DNA of 64,000 bases from Chlorobiota bacterium (GCA_016710285.1 JADJXR010000001.1:2916501-2980500), one strand, 5' to 3'. Numbered from the stretch's first letter, positions 27,601 to 35,904 are shown. Program-made: numbers and translations. The notes: generated by a model from the sequence alone, not told the origin.

Positions 27601-29512
27601 GGTCGCCCCGATTCTCCACCGTCACTGCTTGTGTGGCGGTCTTCCCAATCGTCACATTCCCAAAGCCGATGATGCTTTGATTGAACACGAAGTTCACATC
27701 AATCCCATATGCTTTCAGGAAGACTTTTTTGACGATGGTGCACCCCCTGTAGCGGGTCTTCACCCGCATCTCGCCGGTGTAAGTTCCGGCGCGGGTTGGG
27801 CGGAACCGGACGAACGTTGCGTTGTACGCCTCCTGCGGTTGCAGCATAATCGGGAAGCGGAACCGGCGGCCAAAAAAGCCGTCGTCGAACTCGATGGTGT
27901 CAATGCCGATGGGATCGCTAACACCGCTGCGGTATTGATACGTCCGCACGTCGCTGATCTGCCCCGGGCATACCGGGCCGAAGCTCATGGAATCAATTTT
28001 GCTGCCATCCTCTTTCAGCAGCAGCAGGACCTCCTGCGTATGGCCCACCAGCGGGATAATGCCGCTTCCTGGGCAGCGGTCGTCGCTGAACAGGCGCAAG
28101 GTGTCGTAGTTGGTGCGGGTGGTGTCGCCGGCGTTCATCCGTATCAGCATCGTCCAGCTTCCCCCAGGCGGGACCGTCAGCGGAAGGTTCTGGCCTGCGA
28201 TTGCCGGGGACCATTTGAAGACGGTATCGCTCAGCCGGATGCTATCAATGTTTAGCGGGCGGTTGGTGATGTTGGTAAGGGTCAGCGGTTTCTCGGCAAA
28301 CGGTTTCTCCACGCAGCCAACGTACAGGGTGTCAAGGTCAATCTGCCCTTCGCTGTACTCAAAATCTGTTTTCCGAATAAAGTTGATGGGGATGCGGGCG
28401 ATGTTGTTGCAGCGGTTGTTGTTGAACACCCGAAGCTCCGCCTGCAACTGCCCGGTGATGGTTGCGCGCATCCTGACGGTGGCCGATTGCGGCGCGTTCT
28501 GCTGCAACGTCAGCCGGTTTGGGGTGACGGTGAACAGCCCCGCATCGCGCCCGGCAACCTGCAGCACCACTTGCCCCGCACAGAACGACGTGTCGGTGAC
28601 GGTGACGGTGAACGTGGTGTCGCCGGTGCAGATGATGGTTCCGCTGAAACTTGTTGGCGCGACGCTAAAGGTGAATGGGACGGTGCGGTTGCTGGCCTCG
28701 CACCGTGCTCCGCTTCGCATCCGCCCAACGATTCCGTGGCCGGTGGCATCGCACAAGGCTTGCCCGGTGGGGGCTTCGTTGAACCGGTAGTACAGCACCA
28801 ATCCGTTCTCGTTTCCATTCAGCGAAAGGTCCTTTTGGCAGCGGATTTCGTTGGCGGTAAGCGCGCGGCTCCAGATTCGGACTTCATCAATCTGGCCCAA
28901 GAAGGTGCGGTAGCGGTTGGCATCGTCGTACAAGCCATTGCAGCTTCCAATCTGCGTTTGCAGGTTCCGGTTGGCAACCGGGTGAAGCCGTGTGACGGGA
29001 TACGCCGGGTTGGTCCCCGTGGCAGCCTGGAACCCGTTGACGAACAGCTGCGCCGTTCCGCTGCTTTCCCACACCGCCGCAACGTGGACCCATCCGCGTG
29101 TGTACAGGTCCGGAACGTCAACGCTGGCAATGGTGTTGTCGGCACTTTCCAGCTTGGTTCCGTCGGCACTCAGCTCAAAGTAGATGCGCGTCCCTTCGAT
29201 ATAGACCACCCACTGGTCGTTGTCATCTTTGTTCGGCCCCCACAGTCCACCAACGAACTGCCGCATCCCTGGCTGCTCCTGCGGTTTTATCCATGCCTCG
29301 AACGTCAGCGCGGTGTTGAGCGCGGCCAGGCGGTAGCTGGTGTCAACGTCAACATACTGCGCATTGCGCCCGCTGGTGACTTGCGTCAGCAGCGCGTTGC
29401 CGATGCACGCTTTGTTGGCATCGCAAGGGGCGGGGAACTGTGCGTTCGCCCCCGTGCTGGTTGCCACAATCAGCGCGGAAAGAAGGAGCAGTTGATACAG
29501 GAATGGGCGCAT
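24590..29512 (-). CDS. Giant T9SS-secreted protein with LamG domain and Ig-like repeats
   Basis: 1640 residues. Signal peptide at about 1-24 (LYQLLLLSALIVATSTGANA). A LamG/concanavalin-like domain spans about 50-270, with ALTFEAWIKP, HVAAVWESSGTAQLFVNG, FLGQIDEVRIWSRALTANEI and LVLYYRFNE. From there to about residue 1550 there are many Ig-like, choice-of-anchor-D-type segments (for example VTVENRGDPRRL, PTRAGTYTGEMRV, ILVENISTVPVEV). The last roughly 85 residues (PSPNPTKGIVTIEVEFF to FRATERMEVVR) form a type A T9SS sorting domain. A secreted or surface-bound protein, perhaps binding carbohydrate through LamG; that role is inferred. It is followed on its 3' side by the Family A repeats and preceded by the DUF1501 gene. 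Confidence 0.83.
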   Translation of the reverse strand: MRPFLYQLLLLSALIVATSTGANAQFPAPCDANKACIGNALLTQVTSGRNAQYVDVDTSYRLAALNTALTFEAWIKPQEQPGMRQFVGGLWGPNKDDNDQWVVYIEGTRIYFELSADGTKLESADNTIASVDVPDLYTRGWVHVAAVWESSGTAQLFVNGFQAATGTNPAYPVTRLHPVANRNLQTQIGSCNGLYDDANRYRTFLGQIDEVRIWSRALTANEIRCQKDLSLNGNENGLVLYYRFNEAPTGQALCDATGHGIVGRMRSGARCEASNRTVPFTFSVAPTSFSGTIICTGDTTFTVTVTDTSFCAGQVVLQVAGRDAGLFTVTPNRLTLQQNAPQSATVRMRATITGQLQAELRVFNNNRCNNIARIPINFIRKTDFEYSEGQIDLDTLYVGCVEKPFAEKPLTLTNITNRPLNIDSIRLSDTVFKWSPAIAGQNLPLTVPPGGSWTMLIRMNAGDTTRTNYDTLRLFSDDRCPGSGIIPLVGHTQEVLLLLKEDGSKIDSMSFGPVCPGQISDVRTYQYRSGVSDPIGIDTIEFDDGFFGRRFRFPIMLQPQEAYNATFVRFRPTRAGTYTGEMRVKTRYRGCTIVKKVFLKAYGIDVNFVFNQSIIGFGNVTIGKTATQAVTVENRGDPRRLSAYLKIGDVFRIAGGRSLNLAKGRSGNVTVEFRPREAITYYDTLCIFDEECYGVVCIPISGTGVFDALSFQPSYLSISNVVGCRCGQDSITITNASAGPLTITSATLNDPTGKYTKVSGMSSGTLQPGESTTWTLRYCPNDLADDRADQAFIDVNLSDGQRYQVLIRGTSTTPKLYVTPLTTYGLVEVGTTRTDRILVENISTVPVEVDTLYLPPGYSIVATTRPFPATLQPRDSILVDVQFAPTQETAYNGNVRAVSSNPCAIQQVGSLTGQGIIYRLDVPLSFINYGLVRPCDCIVREIPLPNQSAFKPITVDSIWIDGRNVANAIPAVYSWRSKLTGARTLPYQIPPSTTDTLEISFCPNIPATQQNLLANGKFHIRSHTTDWNREDTVTMSGRRELNFQPAPTPINFPNTRAGTTSPNRTVTVTVPDQFVNPSGDSMIVTGIRFVPDQQVFAAAPVNGAPFPWVIKRGDTFRIRVNFTPRAPRPYQARMYITTSYPCNDDDTTVLVRGEGFAFPYGMRMTFDTVAATLDTITITTCDTLRLPVITDRDMPQDRIDVRFRIQYDSTIVSLGQVSSSYTNNITAIDTGDGARVTLRNALQVPADTIAWVTFIPRTGDTIFKVHIDEVDFDSDTLVLYKLVVPPDSIYIQIAQPRIAVSSLTSFDTVNLKSCADRVLAVTNPGKIPVEFNALRLPPGHTVVGSSVPYPTQLAPGDTVLLTVRFCPFVERLYDTAITAESNLPCPIADTGRIYSFGYAPPFPFRFTLDTNVSQIDTIGGVIADTIEVGIYSDRDIAQMPLDVGFALNYNRRALQFLSISSPYSAAVSATEGTTGIRVSIPGCDSVQRGELARARFAVAVPDSIRSPMHLAVLATDFSSDSIFFVKLIPTGDTSIVQVDPRCNISRLNFRGGLNRLTAPSPNPTKGIVTIEVEFFEDANARLSLFNSAGVQVAKLMDGHQLLPGGRYRVELNTADLPQGSYFYIFEANNFRATERMEVVR

Positions 29513-29560
29513 ACAATGGTAGGGAAGAGCTTGCCAATTACGTCGGTTCTGCGGAAATCA

Positions 29561-31150
29561 TCACCGCACGCATCGCACCACTTGCGTGGCTATCCGTTGC
29601 CCGTCGCGAAGGGTGCAAAGATAGGTCCCCGCTGGCAGTTCTGCGGTAAGTGGGATTTGGTACTTGCCCGGGCTTACGCGGCGGTCCAGCAGGGTCGCCA
29701 CCCGTTGCCCGGCCATGGTGGATAGGTCCAATTGCACGTGGGTCGCACGGTCAATGCTGATCTGCAACGTGGTGGTTGTCCGGAACGGGTTTGGGTACGC
29801 CCCGGCAATGCTGAAGCTCCCGTCGGCATACTCAGCACGGCGGTCGGTTCCGCTTTTTTGCGCTTGCAGAATGTCCAGCGGGATCACCGTCTCATCTTGC
29901 AGCACGGTGCGCATCTCCGGCATGGTCATCCCAAACCAATCGGTTAAGATTTCGGCATAGACTGCGCGGTAGTCAATCTGGTACTGAAGGTCGCCGTTGG
30001 CATTCAGGTTTTTTAGATCTGGCGGATCCCCAAACACTCCGCTGTTGACTTGGGTTCCGAACACGAACTGCACCGAGGCCGCGCCGTGGTCGGTCCCGCG
30101 GCTTCCGTTCTCGTATGGCCGCCGCCCGAACTCGCTGATCGTCATCCCAATCACCCGGTCGGCCAATCCCAGCCGCGTCATGTCGTGCATGAATTGCGCC
30201 ACCGAGTCGCCAATCCGGCTAAGAAGCGTGGGGTGAAGCCCCACGTACTCATCGCCAACGGCAATCTGCTGCGAGACGTGCGTATCGAATCCCCCCATCG
30301 AGACCACATAGACTTTGGTGTTCAACCCCCCAGCAATCAGCGCGGCCACCGAGGCCATCTGCTGCGAAAGGCTGTCGTCGCCGTAGGTGGCGTCCAGCTT
30401 GCTTTTGCCGTTGTTGTAGGCATCCCGCACCGATTGCGCGTACTTGTTGGAGCGGTTGGCGATGTCGGCAACGAACTGATATTCCAGGCTGTAGCTGGTG
30501 TTCGCGCTGTCGGGGTCCAGCTCGTCAAGTTGCGAGGCAACGCCTTGCAGTTGCGTGGGGTCAATCACCTCGATCCCCATCCGCCCTTTGGAGCTTATCA
30601 ACGCCAGCGAGAAACCGCCGAACTGAATGGCCAACGGGTCCGGAGGAAGGGAGGCGGGGAAGTCGGGATAGCGTTGCTCCAGATAACGGCCAACCCATCC
30701 GGTGTCCAATCGGGTGTCGGGGTTGGAATTGTTGATGCCGCTTAGCCAAATATCGGTGGAGCGGAAGTGCGACAAGTTCGGGTTGGGATAGCCAACGCCT
30801 TGCACAATCGCCAGCGTCCCAATTTCCAACATCCGCCCCATCCCCCCGCGCGAGCCGGTGGCCAACGCGGGGTGCAGGTAGATGTCGCCAATGTTGTTCC
30901 AGGCCTTGTCCTTTGCGATTGCCAGCGCAGGGCGGATGCGGTAGTACTCGTCGTCGTGGCAGGGGGGCATGGTGTTCAGCCCGTCGTTGCCGCCGAACAG
31001 TTGGATCACCACCAGGATGCGGTCGTTGTCGGGTGGCATCTGTGCAAGTGCGGCAAGCGAGGTGTTCGCCCGCGCCGGCAATCCCCCCACCATGAACGGT
31101 GCGGCGGCGGTTGCGGCGGCAGCAGTCTTCAGGAATGAACGGCGTCTCAT
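29561..31150 (-). CDS. DUF1501 family protein with Tat signal and T9SS sorting domain
   Basis: 529 residues. The N-terminus MRRRSFLKTAAAATAAAPFMVGG has the twin-arginine pattern RRSFLK and a hydrophobic stretch. The DUF1501 body contains VVIQLFGGNDGLNTMPP, the HFRSTDIWLSG segment, VVSMGGFDTHVSQ, GMTISEFGRRPYENGS and GTDHGAASVQFVFG. The metal-ligand-like residues resemble those of the alkaline phosphatase superfamily. The last roughly 80 residues (YPNPFRTTTTLQISI to GQRIATQVVRCVR) are a T9SS type A sorting domain. So the predicted path is Tat across the inner membrane, then T9SS across the outer. It is next to a DUF1800 gene, the usual partner of this family; the joint function is unknown. Confidence 0.85.
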   Translation of the reverse strand: MRRRSFLKTAAAATAAAPFMVGGLPARANTSLAALAQMPPDNDRILVVIQLFGGNDGLNTMPPCHDDEYYRIRPALAIAKDKAWNNIGDIYLHPALATGSRGGMGRMLEIGTLAIVQGVGYPNPNLSHFRSTDIWLSGINNSNPDTRLDTGWVGRYLEQRYPDFPASLPPDPLAIQFGGFSLALISSKGRMGIEVIDPTQLQGVASQLDELDPDSANTSYSLEYQFVADIANRSNKYAQSVRDAYNNGKSKLDATYGDDSLSQQMASVAALIAGGLNTKVYVVSMGGFDTHVSQQIAVGDEYVGLHPTLLSRIGDSVAQFMHDMTRLGLADRVIGMTISEFGRRPYENGSRGTDHGAASVQFVFGTQVNSGVFGDPPDLKNLNANGDLQYQIDYRAVYAEILTDWFGMTMPEMRTVLQDETVIPLDILQAQKSGTDRRAEYADGSFSIAGAYPNPFRTTTTLQISIDRATHVQLDLSTMAGQRVATLLDRRVSPGKYQIPLTAELPAGTYLCTLRDGQRIATQVVRCVR

Positions 31151-31205
31151 AGTTGGTTATCGGAAATGCGGTTGTCGGGAAATAGCGTTGTGCGTCGGCC
31201 AGAAG

Positions 31206-31262
31206 ATGTCGAAGGCTAAAGACCTTTTATCAACCCCGACGGAGTCGGGGCGGCTACCACTT
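31206..31262. repeat. Family A palindromic repeat, locus 2
   Basis: A single unit between the DUF1501 and DUF1800 genes: GTCGAAGGCTAAAGACCTTT, then TATCAACCCCGACGGAGTCGGGG, ending GGCTACC. It shares the AGGCTAAAGACCT and CCCGAC...GTCGGG cores and the GCTACC end with the arrays at 24.3 and 35.6 kb. Confidence 0.75.
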
Positions 31263-31273
31263 CGTGGGTTTCA

Positions 31274-32842
31274 CTAGCACAGCTGGAAGTCGGGCAGTTC
31301 GGCGATTGTTTGCAGCAGGTCTTTCATGTTTCGGGCTGCGGTCGAGGGGCTGTTTTCCACAATCCCTGCCCATTCGTAATCGGGCGCGCCGCCAACCAGC
31401 TTCTTCACAAAAATGCCTTTGCGCCCTGCCGAAAGCGGGCGTGGCAGCAGCAACGCGCCAAGCGATTTCACCAGCTCGTTCACGTCGTCGTACTGCGGGA
31501 ATTGCTTGATGAACGTTAGCACCGCCGCTTCGCCCATTGCCGAAATCACTCGGCGTGCTGCGTCGGCGCGAACCGGGTAGGTGGTGGTTGTCACCCAGTC
31601 GCGGTAGCCGGGCCAGCCGCTGACGTTTGGGGGATCGAACAGGTCCTGGCCCATTGCCCGCATCTCGCCGTACAGGTTTCCGGTTGCGCCAAGCTGCCGC
31701 GCCAGCCCAACTTCGAACTCCATCGGCGTTTTAATCTGCGCGCCGATGTTGGCGTTGTCGTAGAAGTGCGCGCTTTTCAGCAGCGCGGCCATCACCGGCT
31801 TGATGTTGAAGTTGTTGGCAACAAAGATGTCGGCCATCGCCTCAATCACCGCTGCGTCCGATTTTGCTGGGTTGCTGTACACGAAGAAGGTGTAGAGTTT
31901 CCGGCAGATGAACCGCGCAACCTCGCGCGGGCGTTTCTGGAAGATGGTGTCAATCAGCTTGGCAATCTCTTCCTGCCGGACAATATGCTCGGTGTTGGTG
32001 GTGCTGTCGCGCGCGGGGAACGAGGTCCCCATGAACTGCTTGGCGTTGGTGTCGTGGTTCTTGGCCTCGAAGTAGCTGCTGAACAACCCGCTTGGCGGGA
32101 TGAACTGGTCGGTGAACTGCGAAACACGCCACCCCGTCAGTATCCGCGCCGCCTCCTTCACATCCCCCTCGGTGTAGTGGCCGATTCCGGTGGTGAACAG
32201 CTCCAACAGTTCGCGCCCGTAATTCTCGTTCGGTGCTCCGGCGCGGTTAAGGTCCCCGCCAAGATAGACCAGCATTGCCCCGTCCAACGTGATGTTGAAG
32301 GTCAACGCCTTAAAATCCCCCAAGCCGGTGTCGCGGAATAATTTGTTTTGGCGGTACAGAAGCGGCCCAATCACGAACTCCAGATCAACCTCAAACTCAC
32401 TGGTGAAATGGCCGCTCCAGAACGCTGCCATTTTTTCGGCAGCGGTCAATCCGGCATCGCGCATCACCCCAATGGACCAGTTCCGCAGCGCGCCGGCATC
32501 GGCAATCCACTGGCCACGGATTTGGCTTTCCAAGTCAGGGGTTAATCCCTCCAAACTTTCGGTGGCGTGGTCAACCATAGCGGGTGGGGTCGGTTCGTTG
32601 GGGGTGTCCAGCAGTTTGTCCACTGCTTCGCCCGGGGTGAGCTTCATCAGCGCGTCAATATCACTCCAGCGTGGAAGGAAGGTGATGCGCCGCAGCAAAT
32701 GGCCCACACGAATCGCATCCCACGGTTGTGCGGTGCTTGGGACGAACGGCTCAAGCCCAGAAAGCGGGCGAACAGCGGTGGCAGTTTCGGGGCGCGCGAT
32801 GCGGTTGTGCGCCCACGTGGTAAGGAAGGAACGACGGTCCAT
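31274..32842 (-). CDS. DUF1800 family protein
   Basis: Predicted 522 residues from the ATG at 32842 (MDRRSFLTTWAHNRIAR); the longer frame from 32917 adds a non-conserved leader. DUF1800 features are present: HLLRRITFLPRWSDID near the N-terminus, the segment EKMAAFWSGHFTSEF, NENYGRELLELFTTGIGHYTEGDVKEAARILTGWRV, then FICRKLYTFFVY and DPPNVSGWPGYRDWV near the C-terminus. The family is found in pairs with DUF1501 in many environmental bacteria; its biochemical function is not known. The start has twin arginines but no hydrophobic stretch follows, so Tat export is doubtful. It was probably transcribed first, then DUF1501. Confidence 0.85.
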   Translation of the reverse strand: MDRRSFLTTWAHNRIARPETATAVRPLSGLEPFVPSTAQPWDAIRVGHLLRRITFLPRWSDIDALMKLTPGEAVDKLLDTPNEPTPPAMVDHATESLEGLTPDLESQIRGQWIADAGALRNWSIGVMRDAGLTAAEKMAAFWSGHFTSEFEVDLEFVIGPLLYRQNKLFRDTGLGDFKALTFNITLDGAMLVYLGGDLNRAGAPNENYGRELLELFTTGIGHYTEGDVKEAARILTGWRVSQFTDQFIPPSGLFSSYFEAKNHDTNAKQFMGTSFPARDSTTNTEHIVRQEEIAKLIDTIFQKRPREVARFICRKLYTFFVYSNPAKSDAAVIEAMADIFVANNFNIKPVMAALLKSAHFYDNANIGAQIKTPMEFEVGLARQLGATGNLYGEMRAMGQDLFDPPNVSGWPGYRDWVTTTTYPVRADAARRVISAMGEAAVLTFIKQFPQYDDVNELVKSLGALLLPRPLSAGRKGIFVKKLVGGAPDYEWAGIVENSPSTAARNMKDLLQTIAELPDFQLC

Positions 32843-33125
32843 AAACAACTCCGGGTACAGACGGCCAGCCAGGGTGCAACGCCGTTGGCTTGAACGCCGC
32901 CAGCAAGCATACCACACGGCTGCTTTTTGAGTGGAATGGGAACTTGGGGAGGAAGATAGGGCAACGCACGCAAAGAACCTTCGGAAGAAGCGGCCAGCAC
33001 CCCGTTGATAGTAGCGATGCCGGCGCGGCCTTTTGCGTCACGCTTGTGTGCGCTGGCCAAGTTGACACAACCTTTTTGATGAAGTTACGGCCCTTACTTC
33101 ATCGAACTCAATCTTCCTTCAGAAT
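32843..33125. other. Divergent intergenic stretch without a recognisable gene
   Basis: The left part of the 634-base gap between the divergent DUF1800 and acetyl-CoA synthetase genes. Frames on both strands are short and show no family resemblance. The promoter of the DUF1800/DUF1501 pair should lie here, but I cannot point to it with confidence. The right part holds the Family B repeat and the possible acs promoter. Confidence 0.5.
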
Positions 33126-33292
33126 CCGCCAACGTAGCAGCCCCCACCCCGCCTCCCCCAATTCTGGGGGAGGGGCTGGCAGCAATGGTTCGGGATTCAG
33201 AGAGAACGGGGTCAATAGCCAAACCAGTTCCCCCCAGCATTGGGGGGACGCGAAGCCGCTTGCGGCGAAGCAGGGGGGCGCGGCGCAAGCCG
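33126..33292. repeat. Family B dispersed repeat, copy 1 (forward)
   Basis: About 167 bases starting CCGCCAACGTAGCAGCCCCC. It has two palindromic ends: CCTCCCCCAATTCTGGGGGAGG, and CCCCCCAGCATTGGGGGG with GACGCGAAGCCGCTTGCGGC. The same arrangement appears in opposite orientation at 56113-56273; the ends are nearly identical and the middle roughly 60 bases differ. Confidence 0.8.
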
Positions 33293-33390
33293 TGCGAAGT
33301 CCCCTCAGGTTCAGTGTGTTTGCTTCAGCCTAGTGGCGCGGTTCCACTCTGCACCGTTCGGCAGTTGAACTCAGTTCTTTTTTTCTTTGC

Positions 33391-33422
33391 TTGCCTCCGT
33401 TGCTTCGCTCCCGTTATCTTTC
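33391..33422 (+). promoter_or_regulatory. Possible promoter for acs
   Basis: TTG at 33391-33393 and TATCTTTC at 33415-33422 are 21 bases apart, one mismatch from the Bacteroidota TTG...TAnnTTTG pattern, 55 bases before the chosen acs start. Prediction by eye only. Confidence 0.25.
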
Positions 33423-33476
33423 CGGCAAACAGCATTCCGCTTCTGCATCGCGCAACACCGATCTTCCCAACAGCCA

Positions 33477-35504
33477 ATGAAGAAAAAACAATCTTCCCCG
33501 AAACGCTCTCCCCTGAAGAAATCTTCCCGCGCCGCCACGGCTGCACCTTCGGAATCCGCCGAGCAATCTATCACCAGCGTGTTGCACGAGTCGCGGTTGT
33601 TCCCGCCGGCGGAGGGGTTCAGCAGCCAGGCAAGGGTGAAGTCGCTGCGGGAGTACAAGAAACTGGTGAAACGCGCCGAAGAAGACCCGGAAAAATTTTG
33701 GGGTGAGATTGCCAACCAACTCCACTGGCACAAACCGTGGCGGAAGCTGCTGCAATGGAAGGCCCCGTTCGCCAAGTGGTTCGTTGGTGGCAAAACGAAC
33801 ATGAGCCACAACTGCCTGGACCGGCATCTTGACGGCTGGCGGAAAACAAAGGCCGCGATTATCTGGGAAGGGGAGCCTGGCGAGCAGCGGACGCTGACTT
33901 ACGGGCAGCTGCACCACGAGGTCCAAAAGTTCGCGAACGTTCTGCTTTCGCTTGGGGTGAAGCAGGGCGATACCGTTGGAATCTACATGGGGATGGTCCC
34001 TGAAGCCGCAATCGCCATGCTGGCTTGCACGCGGATTGGCGCGGCCCACAACGTGGTGTTCGGCGGGTTCAGTGCCGAGGCTCTTCGCGACCGCATGAAC
34101 GACAGCAACGCCAAACTGATCGTCACCCAGGACGCAGCGTGGCGGCGCGGAACCGAAGTGAAATTGAAGGAGGCCGTGGACCGCGCGCTGCCGGAATGCC
34201 CAACGGTCCAGCACGTTGTGGTGCTTCGCCGCACCGGAACCCACGTGGGGATGCACGCCGGGCGGGACCATTGGTGGCATGAGATGATGCAATCCGCTTC
34301 CGCCGTTTGCCCGGCTGTTCCGCTCGATAGCGAGCACCCGCTCTACTTCCTGTACACCAGCGGCTCCACCGGAAAACCGAAAGGGATTTTCCACACGCTT
34401 GGGGGAAGCATGGTCTGGCTTCACTACACCACCCGAATGGTGTTCGACGTTCGCGACGACGACATCTACTGGTGCACCGCCGACATCGGCTGGGTGACGG
34501 GGCACAGCTACGTGGTCTATGGTCCGCTGCTGAACGGCATCACCACGCTGATGTACGAAGGCGCGCCAAACTGGCCAGAAGCCGACCGTTTCTGGGACAT
34601 CATCGAACGCCACCGGGTCACCATTTTCTACACCGCGCCAACGGCAATCCGCGCCTTCATGCGGTGGGGGGAAGGCTTCCCGCGCAAGCATGATCTCCGC
34701 TCGCTGCGGCTGCTTGGCTCGGTTGGCGAACCGATCAACCCCGAGGCATGGATCTGGTACCAGCAAACAATCGGCGGCGGACATTGCCCGGTGGTGGACA
34801 CATGGTGGCAGACCGAAACCGGGGGGATTATGATCTCGCCGCTTCCGGGCGCAACGCCAACAAAGCCGGGATCCGCCACGCTTCCGCTTCCGGGAATCAA
34901 CGCCGAGGTTGTCCGCAAAGATGGCACACGCTGCAACCCCGACGAAGGGGGATTCCTTGTGGTGAAAAGCCCGTGGCCGGCAATGCTCCGCACAATTTTT
35001 GGCGACGACGAACGCTACCGCAAAACCTACTGGAGCAACTACAAAGGATGGTACTTCACCGGCGACGGCGCACGCCGCGACCGCGACGGATATTTCTGGA
35101 TTATGGGCCGGGTGGACGACGTGGTGAACGTATCGGGCCACCGGTTGGGAACTGCCGAAATTGAGTCGTCGCTGGTAAGCCACCGCGACGTTGCCGAGGC
35201 CGCCGTGGTTGCCCGGCCCGACGAGTTGAAGGGGAACGCCCTGGTGGCGTTCGTCACCCTGAAAAGCAGCAAAGCACCAAGCGACCAGCTGAAGGAAACG
35301 CTGCGGAATCACGTTGGGGAGGAGATTGGCCACATCGCCAAGCCGGATGAAATCCGATTTACCGACGCGCTCCCCAAAACCCGATCTGGCAAAATCATGC
35401 GCCGGTTGCTCCGCGAGATTGCCAGCACCGGAAGCGTCAGCGGCGACGTGACAACGCTGGAGGATTTCACCACCCTGGAACGCCTCCGCACGGAGGAGGA
35501 GTGA
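33477..35504 (+). CDS. acs: Acetyl-coenzyme A synthetase
   Basis: Predicted 675 residues from the ATG at 33477, a length normal for the family plus a lysine/serine-rich N-terminal tail of about 25 residues. The adenylate-forming motifs are YTSGSTGKPKGIFHT, then VDTWWQTETGG, YFTGDGARRDRDGYFWIMGR.DDV.NVSGHR and the C-terminal KTRSGKIMRR. The lysine in the last motif is the site regulated by acetylation in known Acs enzymes. It makes acetyl-CoA from acetate, ATP and CoA via acetyl-AMP in the cytoplasm. No partner genes are adjacent; its 3' end runs straight into Family A repeats that carry copies of its stop-codon region. Confidence 0.95.
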   Translation: MKKKQSSPKRSPLKKSSRAATAAPSESAEQSITSVLHESRLFPPAEGFSSQARVKSLREYKKLVKRAEEDPEKFWGEIANQLHWHKPWRKLLQWKAPFAKWFVGGKTNMSHNCLDRHLDGWRKTKAAIIWEGEPGEQRTLTYGQLHHEVQKFANVLLSLGVKQGDTVGIYMGMVPEAAIAMLACTRIGAAHNVVFGGFSAEALRDRMNDSNAKLIVTQDAAWRRGTEVKLKEAVDRALPECPTVQHVVVLRRTGTHVGMHAGRDHWWHEMMQSASAVCPAVPLDSEHPLYFLYTSGSTGKPKGIFHTLGGSMVWLHYTTRMVFDVRDDDIYWCTADIGWVTGHSYVVYGPLLNGITTLMYEGAPNWPEADRFWDIIERHRVTIFYTAPTAIRAFMRWGEGFPRKHDLRSLRLLGSVGEPINPEAWIWYQQTIGGGHCPVVDTWWQTETGGIMISPLPGATPTKPGSATLPLPGINAEVVRKDGTRCNPDEGGFLVVKSPWPAMLRTIFGDDERYRKTYWSNYKGWYFTGDGARRDRDGYFWIMGRVDDVVNVSGHRLGTAEIESSLVSHRDVAEAAVVARPDELKGNALVAFVTLKSSKAPSDQLKETLRNHVGEEIGHIAKPDEIRFTDALPKTRSGKIMRRLLREIASTGSVSGDVTTLEDFTTLERLRTEEE

Positions 35505-35856
35505 GGTTGAGATTGCGGGGTAGCGGCCCCGACCTTCGTCGGGGCCGAGTCGGCGGAGCGGGGTAGCGGCAGGTCTTTAGCCTGCCGAGTCTTTTTTGAG
35601 AGATAGTCGCCGAAGGCTAAAGACCTTTTATCAATCCCGACGAAAGTCGGGACGGCTACCGGTTGGAGGAGTGAGGTTGAGATTGCGGGGTAGCGGCTCC
35701 GACCTTCGTCGGGGCCCAGTCTTTTTTGAGAGATAGCCGCCGAAGGCTAAAGACCTTCGGCTACCGATTGGAGTCGCCAAAGGCTAAAGACCTTTTATCA
35801 ATCCCGACGAAAGTCGAGACGGCTACCGGTTCGCAGGAGGAGTGAGGTTGAGATTG
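35495..35856. repeat. Family A repeat array with duplicated acs tail, locus 3
   Basis: A tandem arrangement of period about 170. A 21-base stretch containing the acs stop (GGAGGAGTGAGGTTGAGATT and one more base) occurs at 35495, 35665 and 35836. Between the copies lie two 149-150-base blocks made of palindromic units with GGGTAGCGGC starts, CCGACCTTCGTCGG, AGGCTAAAGACCT and CCCGACGAAAGTCG cores, and GGCTACCGGTT ends. No gene is present in 35505-35904. Confidence 0.9.
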
Positions 35857-35904
35857 AAATTGAAATAGAAACTGAGAGAACACACACACCTTAAAAAAAC
35901 AACC

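Noticed and set aside
25628..28255. Long plus-strand frames inside the 1640-aa surface gene
   Set aside because: Shadow frames of the minus-strand gene, which has signal peptide, LamG and sorting domain.
33414..35333. 639-aa minus-strand frame opposite acs
   Set aside because: Antisense to an unambiguous acetyl-CoA synthetase; sequence shows no domain pattern.
24205..35856. CRISPR array as an explanation of the repeats at 24.3 and 35.6 kb
   Set aside because: Repeats are palindromic mosaics of unequal length with shared 'spacers', and no cas genes are near.
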